Part shown: piece after piece, positions 43,406 to 54,488 of the stretch
Numbering within the stretch: the stretch's first letter is position 1
Layout: the number at the start of each line of letters is the position of its first letter
Source: Timema cristinae
Lineage: Eukaryota; Arthropoda; Insecta; Phasmatodea; Timematidae
Reading direction: 5' to 3'
Assembly (NCBI GenBank): GCA_039000515.1
Contig: JBCFYV010000910.1
Span: 1 to 64,000, forward strand
Length of the DNA: 64,000 bases
Notes under the pieces: generated by a model
Told to the model about the DNA's origin: nothing
The model's database searches: none
Seen by the model: the letters and a program-made list of their open reading frames with translations, nothing else
Program-made: the position numbers and the translations under genes

Positions 43406-43457
43406 AAACAGCTATGCGATAGTTGACAGGCGATTGTTGCCTTACGTGAAACGGCCC
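43406..43457. mobile_element. Short inverted-repeat transposon, right end (interrupted)
   Basis: Continues the element cut at 24567: GCGATAGTTGACAGGCGATT then GTGAAACGGCCC, the complement of its left start at 23548. Confidence 0.65.
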
Positions 43458-43759
43458 TTAATTTCTACCAAGGACATAAACACCAGAAATATTATTAAAT
43501 TAGTATTAGATACCAGTGATTTCAGTCCTCTTCCCACACTCACGTATCGACTACAGCACTTGGTGGTTGATTGTGTCACTAAAGTAGGAACAAATATAGT
43601 ACTACTTAAATGTTAAAATACTTCTCCTTCTGTGATTCAATGACCAGAAAATTCTATACGTCTTTGTGAACCATGATGCTGTTTGGGAAACCATGGTGCT
43701 CATTTCACAATTATAATCGCTCCTTCCATGGATATACATTCTTCTCACCTGTCTCACCT

Positions 43760-43930
43760 CTGACAAGACGTGTATTAATCACAACTTGTGAATGTGGGGA
43801 ATTTCAGGCCTCCATCGTGGTTTGGATCCCACGTTAAACTGTAGGTCCTCCATTTCATCTCACAATCACCATACCATTACACATTAGCGTAAGTGCGTAT
43901 AACCTGAACGGGTAGTAAGACGCCGTGCTG

Positions 43931-43974
<44 letters not shown>

Positions 43975-43975
43975 T
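43760..43975 (+). mobile_element. SINE-T copy with (TAA)n tail
   Basis: Homologous to 6975-7150, with GTAGGTCCTCCATTTCATCT, the common tail (AACGGGTAGTAAGACGC) and a long (TAA)n run at about 43930-43973. Confidence 0.8.
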
Positions 43976-44394
43976 TTCACCTATCTCCCTCTTTCCTCCA
44001 AAGACTTGTCCATGGGGTTATATCCTCAACTTTTAGCCACTTTTTTATCCACCAGGACCGGCATACAAAATTACGAAGTTACAAAAAAAGAAAAAGGAGA
44101 ATGAAATACAGGTTGAGCTGACAGGACATTGATTTTGAAAATATTATTTATTAAATAATATATTCACCCATGTTTCCATGCCATCCAATCTGCACTATTG
44201 CTGTAGATAAAAAAAAATTATAGACATAAAAAAATTAATAAGCCAAAGGTAATCAACGATATTTCCAGGAAGTTATATGTAAACTCAATTGAGATGAAGT
44301 TAAAGCCAACAAGCAGGACGTCGATAGATAAATATTAGTTTTATTAATCATAAAGTATATGTAGTATCAAAAGGTAACATTACAATTAATCTAA
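43976..44394. other. Intergenic, no gene
   Basis: AT-rich with short A runs. Nothing recognised. Confidence 0.4.
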
Positions 44395-44470
44395 CCAGTC
44401 ATCGAACCTGATACCTTTATATCAGTAGACAGATGCACTACCGATTGAGCAAATTTATCGGCGTCAAAGC
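44395..44470 (-). mobile_element. tRNA-SINE head fragment
   Basis: On the minus strand, an A-box-like region and B box (plus-strand ATCGAACCTGATACC near 44401) with CAGTAGACAGATGC between. A related head, cut by the foldback element, lies at about 44505-44535 plus 53300-53330. Confidence 0.55.
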
Positions 44471-44526
44471 ACACTGAATTTAATGCTGATGTATCTTCTA
44501 GCCGGGAATCGAGCTTGGGACCCATA

Positions 44527-44535
44527 GCTCAGTAG
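44527..44535. repeat. 9-bp target-site duplication of the foldback-like element (left)
   Basis: GCTCAGTAG, repeated at 53291-53299. Joining the two flanks restores a tRNA-like SINE head (CTCAGTAGACAGATGC) like that at 44424-44440. Confidence 0.85.
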
Positions 44536-44757
44536 GGGACGCGGCAGTTGGCCTAAAGGGCATTTGGCCTAAAGGCATTTGGCCTAAAAATGAAACCAAA
44601 AGTCATTTGGCCTAAAAGGCATTTGGCCTAAAAGGCGTTTGGCCTAAAGGCATTTGGCCTAAAAGGCGTTTGGCCTAAAGGCATTTGGCCTAAAGGCAGT
44701 TGGCCTAAAAGGCATTTGGCCTAAAAGGCAGTTGGCCTAAAGTCATTTGGCCTAAAA
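44536..44757 (+). repeat. Left terminal array of TTTGGCCTAAAAGGCA units
   Basis: About thirteen units of 15-18 bp, each around the palindrome GGCC, with spacer variation (GGCA, GGCG, GTCA). Confidence 0.95.
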
Positions 44758-45710
44758 TGTAAATTTAAAACCTTCGGTTATCTTCGGAAAGTAAAAGGTA
44801 CTGTTAGTTGTTTCATCTGAATATAGATAGCACAACTGATGCAAGGTAGTTACAATATTTCTAAAAACATTGACAATATCCTACATACAACTAGATCAGT
44901 AGTTCACAAAACACTATATCACCTTTTTTATATATATTGATTTCCGATATTATTTCCTTGTTAATATATCTCACGGTCATAAAGTTAACGAAAAACAATA
45001 AGAAAATCCCATTCTCAGCATCGTTTACGCTCGGTAAAATTATATGCGTACATTCAAATTATGGGGACTTTTGACAACTTATTCCGAAAGGCAAAATGAA
45101 AGTGGAAACCAATATTCAACCCACCCACTTTAAATTTGTCTGAAGTGACGCCCGATTTTCGTTTAGCGCTACTGAGATATATATGAACATTTTTTTTATC
45201 TATTGTATTAATAATTAATATATAAATAATAGTGACGCATTAAATAAATTTTGCCAGTAAATATTACAATGGTCATATATATATATATATATATATATAA
45301 CTTTTATTACGGTGATATTATTAACAACATGGGCTATGTTGACACAATAGGTCCTTTGTTTAAAAACTATATACTAATTTCCCTCCTAGTAATTTGCAAA
45401 GCATTCTCAGGAATTATTTCAACTTGTGAAAAAAATAATACAAAAGATTTTATGGAATTGTCGTTGGTCTTTTTTTAAGTCTTCATAAAACGTAAAAATA
45501 CAAAATATGGTAGCCTTTACAGGATGATAACTTCCTAGGGCAAGAAAAACGTACGATGTAAGCAAGTGGACCTCCGAAATGCCAATGGCTGCAGCAGAGG
45601 CCAGAGGGATAAATCTGACGAGCTTTGGTTGGTAAAAATATCTCACCGATAGGATCGCTTGTGTTCTCCCATTCCAAAAAGTGACACTCTTATAGCCTAG
45701 ATGCAAACAG
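44758..45710. other. Foldback element interior, no gene
   Basis: AT-rich with an (AT)n run at 45275-45299. Small open frames near 45251-45736 have no recognisable content. Confidence 0.4.
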
Positions 45711-46722
45711 ACGTGACTCGAGTTGGCCCGCCACATTGCCGAAAAAAATCTTTTTTTGTCTAATCGTTTGTGCTCTATTTATGCTCATATGTGCCCGAAC
45801 ATGAACATTTGTGCTGTTAAACTGGCCATTTTAGAAAATATTTAATATGGTGGGCCAACTTGAGCTCAAGCTATCCCGCCACATATTGAAAAACACAACA
45901 TAACCTAATTTATTTAAGTCAATCCATTGTGTTCCATTTGTGCTCATATGTGCCCGAAAATGAACATTTGTGCTTTAAAATTAGAAAATCTAGAGAACAT
46001 TTAATGTGGCGGGCTAACTTGAACCTTCCCCATATCATAAACTGTAGAAAAATATAGTTCAAGCTGGCCAGCCACATTTTTAAATATCAATGTAACAAAA
46101 TTCTGTGTTCACCATTCGTTTGTTCTTAGTTTGTGCTCATATGTGCCCGAAAATTAACGTTAGGGCTGTGAATCTATGCCTTTTAGATAACATTTAATGA
46201 AGGCGATCCAACTAGAGCTCAAGTTAGCACACCACATTAACTGTTTTCTAGATTTTCTAATTATAGAGCACAAATACTCATTTTTGGGCACATATGAGCA
46301 CAAACGAAAAACAAACGAATGGTGAAAACAGAATTTTGTTACATTGATATTTAAAAATGTGGCGGGCCTGCTTGAATTCAATTTTTCTACAGGTTATGGT
46401 ATAAGGAAGACTCAAGTTAGCCCGCCACATTAATTGTTCTTTAGATTTTATAATTTTAAAGCACAAATGTTCATTTTCGGGCACATATGAGCACAAATGG
46501 AGCACAATGGATTGACTTAAATAAATTTTGTTATGTTGTGTTTTTCAATATGTGGTGGGCTAGCTTGAGCTCAAGTTGGCCCACCACAATAAATATTTTC
46601 TAAATTGGCCAGTTTCACAGCACAAATGTTCATGTTCGGACACATATGAGCACAAATCGAGCACAAACGATTAGACAAAAAAGGTTTTTTTCAGCAATGT
46701 GGCGGGCCAACTTGAGTTACGT
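45711..46722. repeat. ~1.0-kb imperfect palindrome made of three nested units per arm
   Basis: The left arm starts CGTGACTCGAGTTGGCCCGC; the right arm ends with its near-complement at 46722. The axis falls at GAGCTC near 46216-46221. Each arm holds three related units of about 150-190 bp, each with GTGCTCATATGTGCCCG and AACATTTGTGCT and bounded by GTGGCGGGC(C/T)AACTTGA borders. The borders pair with each other as smaller palindromes (such as ACTTGAGCTCAAG), giving a fractal inverted structure. No coding content. Confidence 0.9.
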
Positions 46723-47504
46723 GGCAAACAGGCTAAATCTTCTCTTTCTCTCTTCTCCGTTGCACTCTACAAGAGACTTTGAAGGGTGGGATTAGACAGC
46801 AGTCCTTTCCTCCCTCCATTCCTAATAATAGCAAACGACCTTGAAGTAAACCATAACAAAAATTCATTGTTCCCCGGAAACTTTCCTTTGGTTCTTTTTC
46901 AAACCCACTAACATAATTTGTTTTGAGTTTCACGAGTTGTTGGCGGGTACCTCTGTCTTGCTTCATCCTTTGCTTTATATAGATTAAATAATGTATTGAT
47001 TTGTATATTTTTGTGTAAAGTTTAGTGATATCTAATTTTTTTAAATATGTATTTCATCTTCATTTTTGAAAGAAAGATTTTTACTATAAAATAATGAATC
47101 GAGGACAAAAATGTGCATACCGCGCCTGCTCAATTACACGATGTACTTAAGGTAATTTTTCCTAAATGGTTTCCCGTTTTTCCACGCAAACGAGGGTACT
47201 TCTCATAATTCTATCTTCCTCATACCTACCTTCTAATTGCTATTAAATGTGGAAAGCATTGACTGCCGTGAAGATACAATGAAAAAACAACACTACTAGA
47301 GCTTACTCTATTTACTTGAAAAACATATTTTAGACAGTGAAAATACATCATATTCAAATATAACAAATGTACATTTTTGTATAATTATAATTACATTTAA
47401 ACTTTATTTAACATTTTTAAGATAAATACTATACTTACTATATTGACTTAATAATATAAAATGAGAGACTCCTTTAACACACTGGCTCAAAAAGTATTCA
47501 TTAT

Positions 47505-47565
<61 letters not shown>

Positions 47566-48619
47566 CTATATATATATATATATAATCCAAACCTTTTTTA
47601 AAGGGTTTTGAACTAAAAGTTTGGTACCCTTTAATTAAATAAAAGCTAATGGATATACTTTTGATTTTTTCATTTGACGAGAAAAAGGGGCATTATAAGT
47701 TCATAAAAACCATTTTAATAACTATCATATTTTATAAATTAATTATATCTATGATAAAATGACCTCTAACTAAGCGTTTACTTAGAACCAGTGGCGCACT
47801 CATTGGGGTGGAGTAAACGGGGCACCTTCCCCCATAACCCCTAATAATTTCAATACAAACATAAATTATTCACTTTTTAACTAAAATATTAGACACAGAA
47901 GATGAGTCGTATACATAGGCTCCTTTTTAAGACTTGGTTTAAGACTTTATATTCAAAACACACACATATTAAAAGTGCCACTTATATTCTCATTTGAAAA
48001 AAGCACAACCATAGTAGCTTCCATACACTGTATCCAAGAAAATGTATATAACTAGTAGCCACCATTCTGGTAATTAAGTTCGTTTTAGTTTTTAAGTTTC
48101 TTAACACAAGATATGGGTTATTACACCGAGGACCTCGCTTATATAGAGACTTCAGAATCACTCGCACCCCACCCAATTTCGGTTAAAATTAATACTAAAG
48201 TACTTCGAACTGACAAAGCTACCAGAGCGTGTTATTCAACACATTAACATATATTGACTTAGACCAGGGGTTCTCACATTTTAGACCGAAGGAGCCTTTG
48301 TACCAGAAAAAATGAATGGCCGAACTCTCATAAAAATATTTACACTAGTTTTATGATCATTCAATAAATACATTTAAATCTCACAAGTCTTTTATAATTT
48401 AATACTTGAATGAATATAAAAGAAGAACTACACTACACCCCGACCTCCGCGTCACTCAAAAACAAGTTATATTTTGAGTGCGATGACTTAGGAGATCAGG
48501 TAGTTTATAGCGTTAATACCAACGTACCAGTTTTTTATTTGTGTACAGAGGTGTAATTTTTTTACCACGTAATATAGAATTATTTTGCTAACAACACATA
48601 AACCGTACTAAATGTTGAT
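46723..48619. other. Foldback element interior with microsatellite and SINE fragment
   Basis: A decayed SINE family 1 body at about 47140-47235 (CCCGTTTTTCCACGCAAACG), an (AT)n run at 47509-47583, and isolated hAT-like left ends (CAGTGGCGCACTC near 47791; CAGGGGTTCTCAC near 48267) without partners. No gene. Confidence 0.5.
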
Positions 48620-48815
48620 TTCAATACACAGTCCGACACTTTATCTCAGTTGGTAGCGTGTTTGTATACTGAGCTAAAGGTCCCGGGTTCGATTCCCGGA
48701 ATGTCCGAAAAACGTATCATTGGTTGACTGTGCTTTTCCCCTTTCACAATGATGAATTAACTGTCAGGGTGCTGGATGCTGTATTTGTTCTAGATTTAAG
48801 TTAGTTTGTCAGACT
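48620..48815 (+). mobile_element. SINE family 2, tail-less copy
   Basis: Head with TATCTCAGTTGGTAGCG (A box) and GGTTCGATTCCCGG (B box), then the body with GGGTGCTGGATGCTGT and GTTCTAGATTTAAG. The acceptor-stem ends cannot pair, so this is not a functional tRNA gene. Confidence 0.75.
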
Positions 48816-49234
48816 CTGAGGAAATAATCTACATTCTACTGTGTGTCTGTCACTAATTTTATATCGAGTGTCACTCATTGAGCGTGAACTGGGAAAGAGG
48901 GAAGGGTTGATATGGTGGGGTATTACCAAATTTTTCTCCCCCCATCGAAATGTGCCTCCCTCCATTTTGTTAAACTTTCCTCTGATATACTTGAATTTGA
49001 AGCTGAAAGATGGTTTGCATCAAACTTCAAAAAGATTATATAACAATCTATTATTATTTCTAAATGCTTAAGGAACACCCCAAAAAGCTTTTAGTGGCAT
49101 TCCATTTTCAAATATTTTCCACTGGCTTGGAGTCAAGCACCTAAAAACTCCTTAAAAATAGTGTTTTTACAAACTACCTCGCCCAACACTAATAAAGCTT
49201 CGCCGATACTCTTGATAGTCATCACAATAGGTTT

Positions 49235-49432
49235 TTTTTCATTGTGACTTACTACCCGTTTGAGTTGTACACATACATCAATTTACCCTAATGAACCAGG
49301 AATGAGGAATGTTACATTTTAGATTGAATGTACCTACATTTGCGTATATTGAGAGTGGGGTACCATTTTAGGGAAAAATACCCTTGTTACACCCGGCTGG
49401 GATTTAAACTTCAATCTTAGAGGACAACTTTA
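49235..49432 (-). mobile_element. SINE family 1, inverted copy
   Basis: Common tail (plus-strand ACTTACTACCCGTTTGAGTT), body (ACATTTGCGTATATTGAGAG) and decayed head with a B-box remnant (GGCTGGGATTTAAAC). Confidence 0.65.
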
Positions 49433-50274
49433 TTTCCAACTGAGGGGGGGCGGGTGGGGGATATAGGTGGAGGACACACATATTATCTTCAACTTTGAGG
49501 GGGGCATATATTATTACCAACTTATATAACACAAATGTAGCTGAATCTAATATTACCCTTTAAATATATAGTTTGACACACTCAGTTGAACATTAATATA
49601 AATTCAAGATTTTCACTATACTACAAATTGGTTTATGAATAGGCCTACTTACAAGAGGGTTATTAAATTTATATTGAAAAGTTAACACATAATTTAAGTG
49701 AACATTTACGTCACCAAATACCTTAATGCTTTCATTAACTTGCGTACTATATACATTTGTTCATGTACTACAATAAACTATGTTCTTGTAAAAAAACATA
49801 TTCATGTGTGTCATACAGCCACGTGATTTATTAAATTTAGAAATAATGTTTCTAAAGTATGTTTTAAGATGGCACGGATAACATAAAACTATATCCACCT
49901 TGCATGGGGAGATTTTTCTTACAGACTACTGTCCACATTAATGAAGCAAGATCAATTTGTTTAATAAGGTTATAAAATGCATATGTGAAATCTTGCAGTT
50001 AAGTAAACTATTTAAACAAATCATTAAATTCACTATAGAAGGGGACTTTTCCATAAAGTAAAACTATTGGGGGTGACATGTTTACCCGCCATGAAACCAC
50101 TTACTATTTGTTTCGTAAATCTAATACAATGCCTAGATTCACGGGTGATATATTTTCCCCTTGGATAACATTTTCGGAGACATCACAAATAAGGGCGATT
50201 TTAATTTGCTTTTTTAAGGAAATTACAGCAGTTAGGACTGAAGGTCTTGTTCATATTCATTAGGTGAAAAAATG
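49433..50274. other. AT-rich sequence, no gene
   Basis: Two G-rich spots (49440-49460 and 49497-49505). Nothing else recognised. Confidence 0.4.
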
Positions 50275-50440
50275 TTCTGAGCAAATAAAATATGAATCAT
50301 GACTCCATTTTCCATCTCGTTCAGAAGGGAATACATCTTCATCTGACATCAGAATCTTTAGGGAAGTCATGGTGTATAACACCATATCTCTTAGATTACT
50401 TTTATTGCATACGGCAACGATACAACGCTTACCCGGCATT
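50262..50440 (-). pseudogene. THAP zinc-finger remnant
   Basis: On the minus strand the frame contains MPGKRCIVAVCNKS, a central acidic/basic linker, and YFICSEHF near its end: the C2-CH pattern of a THAP DNA-binding domain. The conserved AVPxYF-type tail and the usual tryptophan/proline residues are only partly recognisable, and a stop follows immediately. THAP domains are found in P-element-type transposases and in host regulators. With no flanking domain, this is most likely a decayed transposon or retrocopy fragment. Confidence 0.5.
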
Positions 50441-50577
50441 TTCTTAGTATCGGTATGACACTTTTCGTAACCCTTCACGCATAAATAATAAGAAAGCTTA
50501 CAATAAACATACAAACCTTTATTATTCACATTGACTTTGGAAGCATACTTGATATAAATAAGAAGTTAGTAACGAGC

Positions 50578-50840
50578 GCACCCGCCTCGGTGGCGTAGAT
50601 AGCTAACGCGCTAATCGTGTTGAGATCTACTGCTGAGGATGAGGAGATCGAGGTTTGAATCTCGGTCGGGTGAACTGGGGGGGGGGGGGGGTTCCTCAAT
50701 GGTTTTCCACTCTCCCTCCATGCAAATTCGGGTTCACTTCCACTAATTCAACCTTCCCAATTCCTAATCCATTAGCGTAATTAGTACTTAGGCGTATAAC
50801 CCGAACGGTTAGTAAGACGTGGTGCTGAATAATAATTTAA
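50578..50840 (+). mobile_element. SINE family 1, best-preserved copy
   Basis: Complete plan: tRNA-like head with A box (GGTGGCGTAGATAGCTAAC) and B box (GAGGTTTGAATCTC), a poly-G expansion (50675-50690), the body (TTTTCCACTCTCCCTCCATG, GGGTTCACTTCC, AACCTTCCCAATTCCTAATC) and the tail (GCGTATAACCCGAACGGTTA...AAGACGTGG) with an A/T-rich end. Confidence 0.9.
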
Positions 50841-51187
50841 AAAAAGTGCTGCACTACACAGTCACATGATCTGAACAGAAGCAAGCTTGGCTAGGTTACG
50901 ATCAGACGTTACAGCAGCGCTGCGTGTTAGGGTAGAGCTGAATGCTGGCCGGTAAAGTGAACGACCCTTCCCTACAACTCTAGTAGCCTTAGTATAAGGA
51001 AGGACCCATCAAGATGACCAAATAAACCTTAAAATTTGAAATTTCTCAGTGAGTTGAGTAATTGCAGAAGGAAGGGGAGCTTGGAGGTCAACATTTTCAA
51101 AAACTAATATATTTAATTACTTCTCTGTATTGTAAAGAATTTAAATTTATTAATTAGGTACAGGAAATAATACAAATAGACATTTAC

Positions 51188-51240
<53 letters not shown>

Positions 51241-52037
51241 TATTATTATTTAATATTGCATTCTGAGAAATAGTGGTGATTGAGTATAATAGAGAAAAAA
51301 ACTTTTTGAGATTAGGAAAAAAATAAAATTTTGACAGATAAATAAAGATAAATCAAATCCCAGATAGCCAAAATAACGTTAGACTATAAATTTCTCAAAG
51401 TGGGTTGGGGAATAAGGGGTCCAAAATCTACAAAATTAATAGAAACTACTACATCTCAGTGCAGTGTCGTTAAAAATTGAATTTTGGCATTCCCGTAAAT
51501 GCACCACTCCAAATAACTAATAAGTCTGAGCATTTTAAAATGTAACTCCATGAAATCAAGGGAGGGGCGGGGGAGTTATAAAAAACCTTTTATCTATAGT
51601 TTAAAATCGAAATTTGGCTGGCAGGTAGAAGAACAACTATAGATAAAGAAAGTATTCTTAAAACTATGTGTTTAAATGGGAGTTAGAGAAATTATGATTG
51701 GGGAGGAGAAGGGAAAATTTTCAAAAACCAATAGAAACAATTACTAACAGAACAATTTATTTGATAAGCTGAGGTGCTTAGTACTAGAGTGATTCTTTCA
51801 AATTAATTCATGTTTAGTTAGTAAATTTAAACTATTTCTTTGGTGTTCATTTCAACAATGTCTCTGCGTAAGCGAGCAAATATTGATGCAAAGACTGCAT
51901 ATATATATAAAATAGATTATATATATATTTATAAAATAGATTTTACTTCTTATAGGTAGTAGTTAATTTGTGGCTTAATCAACATACAAAGTTTTCGCCT
52001 CATACGTGTCTGAAATTGTATTTTTGGTAGTTTAGAT
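50841..52037. other. AT-rich sequence with a (TAA)n microsatellite
   Basis: (TAA)n at about 51188-51248. No gene. Confidence 0.5.
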
Positions 52038-52370
52038 CAGGGTTTCTCAAACTGCGAGGCGCGAAGGGATTTCAGATGAGGTGTGAACCAATTTCTCACT
52101 TCTTTCGACTTGCCTAAATTATGATTGACTAAAAAATTAATATTCTGTTTGGCCTATGAAGCAATAAAATTAATTAATATCTTACAAAACCTTACTATTT
52201 TTATAAACTTCTACAGAGCTCTTATCAGAAAATAATTAAATCAATTAAATAATAAATGTCTCATTTTTGTATTTTAACGTAAACAAGTTATTTTATTCTA
52301 AGAATAAGAGTCTTAACAATTAATTTTATGTTCATATAAGGCTCAAGAGTATAGAGTTTGAGAAAACCTG
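52038..52370. mobile_element. 333-bp hAT MITE
   Basis: Terminal inverted repeats CAGGGTTTCTCAAACT and, at the right, AGTTTGAGAAAACCTG, with perfect 8-bp duplications GTTTAGAT at 52030-52037 and 52371-52378. No coding capacity. Confidence 0.9.
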
Positions 52371-52677
52371 GTTTAGATGATTTGCTAAAAATAAGATAAT
52401 TTACCCAACTAAAATGTGAGCGAAGCCGTGGGCAAACTCGAGTAAGTTAATATGATTATAAAAAAATGAATGATTGATTAATTCATTTGGCAAAATTAAT
52501 AAACAAATATACTTAGAAAGACTGATAAAATATACTTTGGCACTTAAAAAATATATATTCAAAATTCAAAATAAAACAAAATTATTAAAATGGTGTAACC
52601 ACATGTATGTGCTAATTAATAAAAAACGGTACGGGTACAAAACTTTTTATTTCTGGTGCAAAATGGTACAAAAATTA

Positions 52678-52850
52678 TTATTATTAGCACCACGTCTTAC
52701 TACCCGTTTGGGTTATACGCACTTACGCTAATGTGTAGTGGTAGGGTGATTGTGAGATGAAATGAAGGACCTACAGTTTAACGTGGAATCCGAACCACGG
52801 TGGTGGCCTGGCACTCCCCACATTAACAAGATGGCTTGTCAAAAATTAGT
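52678..52850 (-). mobile_element. SINE-T, inverted copy
   Basis: Complement of 6975-7150: tail (ACGTCTTACTACCCGTTTGG) beside a TTA-type run, then the body with GGTGGTGGCCTGGCACTCCC. Confidence 0.8.
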
Positions 52851-53097
52851 ACAAAACCTTGGCAATGTAAAAAGTTCAACATACAAAAGTGGTACTACAG
52901 GTTAATGGACGTGCTGCTTAACCTTGGGAAGTAGTAAATTTAGAAAAGACTTATATATTTTGAAACGGTAGTATATACTATTTAACTAAACACTACACAC
53001 CTCGCCATCTATTAGCATCATTACAAATCTTAACGAATGTTTCCGAAGACAGCAAAACATATTTTAATAAATGGTCTAAAAATTAACTTTACAAAAG
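52851..53097. other. Foldback element interior
   Basis: AT-rich, no feature. Confidence 0.4.
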
Positions 53098-53290
53098 TCG
53101 TTTGGCCTAAAAGGCATTTGGCCTAAAAGGCGTTTGGCCTAAAGTCATTTGGCCTAAAGGCATTTGGCCTAAAAGGCATTTGGCCTAAAGGCATTTGGCC
53201 TAAAAGGCATTTGGCCTAAAGGCATTTGGCCTAAAGGCGTTTAGCCTACACTTTAGGCCAAATGCCTTTTAGGCCAAATGACGGGTACCC
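53098..53290 (+). repeat. Right terminal array of TTTGGCCTAAAAGGCA units with inverted end
   Basis: About nine units in the same orientation as the left array, then a switch near 53250 to two inverted units (TTTAGGCCAAATG) that form the actual right terminus. Only the outermost part is therefore inverted relative to the left end. Confidence 0.9.
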
Positions 53291-53299
53291 GCTCAGTAG
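53291..53299. repeat. 9-bp target-site duplication of the foldback-like element (right)
   Basis: GCTCAGTAG, identical to 44527-44535. Confidence 0.85.
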
Positions 53300-54165
53300 A
53301 CAGATGCCAGCGACAGACCGACAGCCAGGATTTCAAATATTGTGTATAAAGAAGTTATAACTTTTAACTTAATCTTCAAACAAATGTCAGTTTTCTATAC
53401 ATGTTAAATTAAATATCTTTTTTGATATTATGTTTTAGATAGCCTGGTAGTAGTGCGGTCGGCCTATCAAAAAACTGTGATTTTTCTATCCGGGGGTGGT
53501 GGTGGGGAGGTGTGGGGATCATTGGGGTTTTATTGGTTTTATTTATGTCCAAACCTGTTCATTCCTGTCCAGCATGCCCTATTTGATTTGTTGCCCCATT
53601 TGATTCTTAATGTTTATACCATTTGATTGTATCATTGTTTTTTATGTGTGTCCATGGGGAAATAGTTTTGAATGGGAGTTTTTTATTTATTGGTGGGGAT
53701 CGTGCATTCTCAGACGTCGGTCACGCATCCCGCTGCGGTGGACAACGCTCGCGGTCCACATCCTTCTTTGGTGGTCGCCACTCGCCAGCCACCTAATGAA
53801 CTAAGTTTTACTTTTCCCCCTCCTCCATCCTTCTTTAGCTCTATGTGCCAAATCCCCTGGAGCTATGACACATTGAGAAAGGAAGCTTTGATGTCGCAAC
53901 CAAGAACTACCCTGGATTTCATTGACCTTTCCGTGATTAATCATATTTATTTTTAGTCACAACCTGGGAACGTTCACCTTGATAGTCAGTGTTTATGACT
54001 TATGGAAAAATAGTGTCGTACGCTCACCAGATGTATTTTCATAATACTGACTCAGGGGAAATTTTAATTTTGCAACACAATTTGGGAACGTTCCCCTTGT
54101 TAATCAGTGTGTATGACCTCTGTAAAACATGGGAAGTGAACCCGCATATGGGATGAGCCCAACAC
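53300..54165. other. Intergenic; one unassigned open frame
   Basis: The frame at 53672-53956 (94 codons) runs through a GC-richer patch (53690-53870) and might be an eroded coding piece, but I recognise no domain. CTGGGAACGTTCACCTTG and a diverged copy (near 53963 and 54082) form a 45-bp direct repeat pair. Confidence 0.35.
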
Positions 54166-54168
54166 TTA
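54166..54168. repeat. 3-bp target duplication of the Harbinger element (left)
   Basis: TTA, also at 57289-57291. PIF/Harbinger elements duplicate a TWA/TNA triplet. Confidence 0.85.
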
Positions 54169-54213
54169 GGCCCTCCGCACACGGGTCGACTGTTTTGCAA
54201 CGCGAGTTTCAAA
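54169..54213 (+). repeat. Left terminal inverted repeat (Harbinger)
   Basis: Starts GGCCCTCCGCACACGGGTCG. Complement at 57244-57288. Confidence 0.95.
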
Positions 54214-54488
54214 TCGGTTGTACATGCAACTGTTTGGTGACCTTTCACGTGTAGGGGAGTGGGGAGCCGCACATGGGTCAACAGAAACGGGACCGGTTTG
54301 AAATCAGTTTCCAACTGGTCACTTGCGATCGTGCTTGCAGGTCGCGAAACAGTTTCAGTTGCACGGTTGCATGTTGTGAAATTGTTGAAGACGTGTTATT
54401 CCAGCATTGTTATAGCGTATATTCTTATTATAGCGTTGTTATAGCGTATATTATTGACATTTTGAAGTGTTGTTGGTCAACATTCGAA

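Larger units (their letters stand above)
44536..53290. mobile_element. Foldback-like DNA element, 8.75 kb, non-autonomous
   Basis: Ends GGGACGCGGCAGTTGGCC (left) and, inverted, GGGTACCCGTCATTTGGCC (right), flanked by a 9-bp duplication. Long arrays of a TTTGGCCTAAA-based repeat lie just inside each end. Repeat-built termini plus 9-bp duplications recall Drosophila FB and other Mutator-like foldback elements. I see no transposase. The interior holds a 1-kb palindrome, SINEs, microsatellites, a THAP remnant and a hAT MITE. Confidence 0.7.

Noticed and set aside
45251..45736. Small protein genes near the palindrome
   Set aside because: Frames contain AT-microsatellite-encoded peptides or overlap palindrome borders. 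No family resemblance.
47791..48290. Complete hAT elements starting CAGTGGCGCACTC and CAGGGGTTCTCAC
   Set aside because: Left-end-like sequences only. I could not find matching right ends or duplications.
48640..48715. Functional tRNA gene
   Set aside because: A and B boxes are good, but the acceptor-stem ends do not pair and the anticodon arm is poor. The downstream sequence matches the SINE at 10424-10648.
53610..53956. Host gene exon
   Set aside because: GC-richer open frames but no recognisable domain or clear splice structure. Mentioned only as unassigned.
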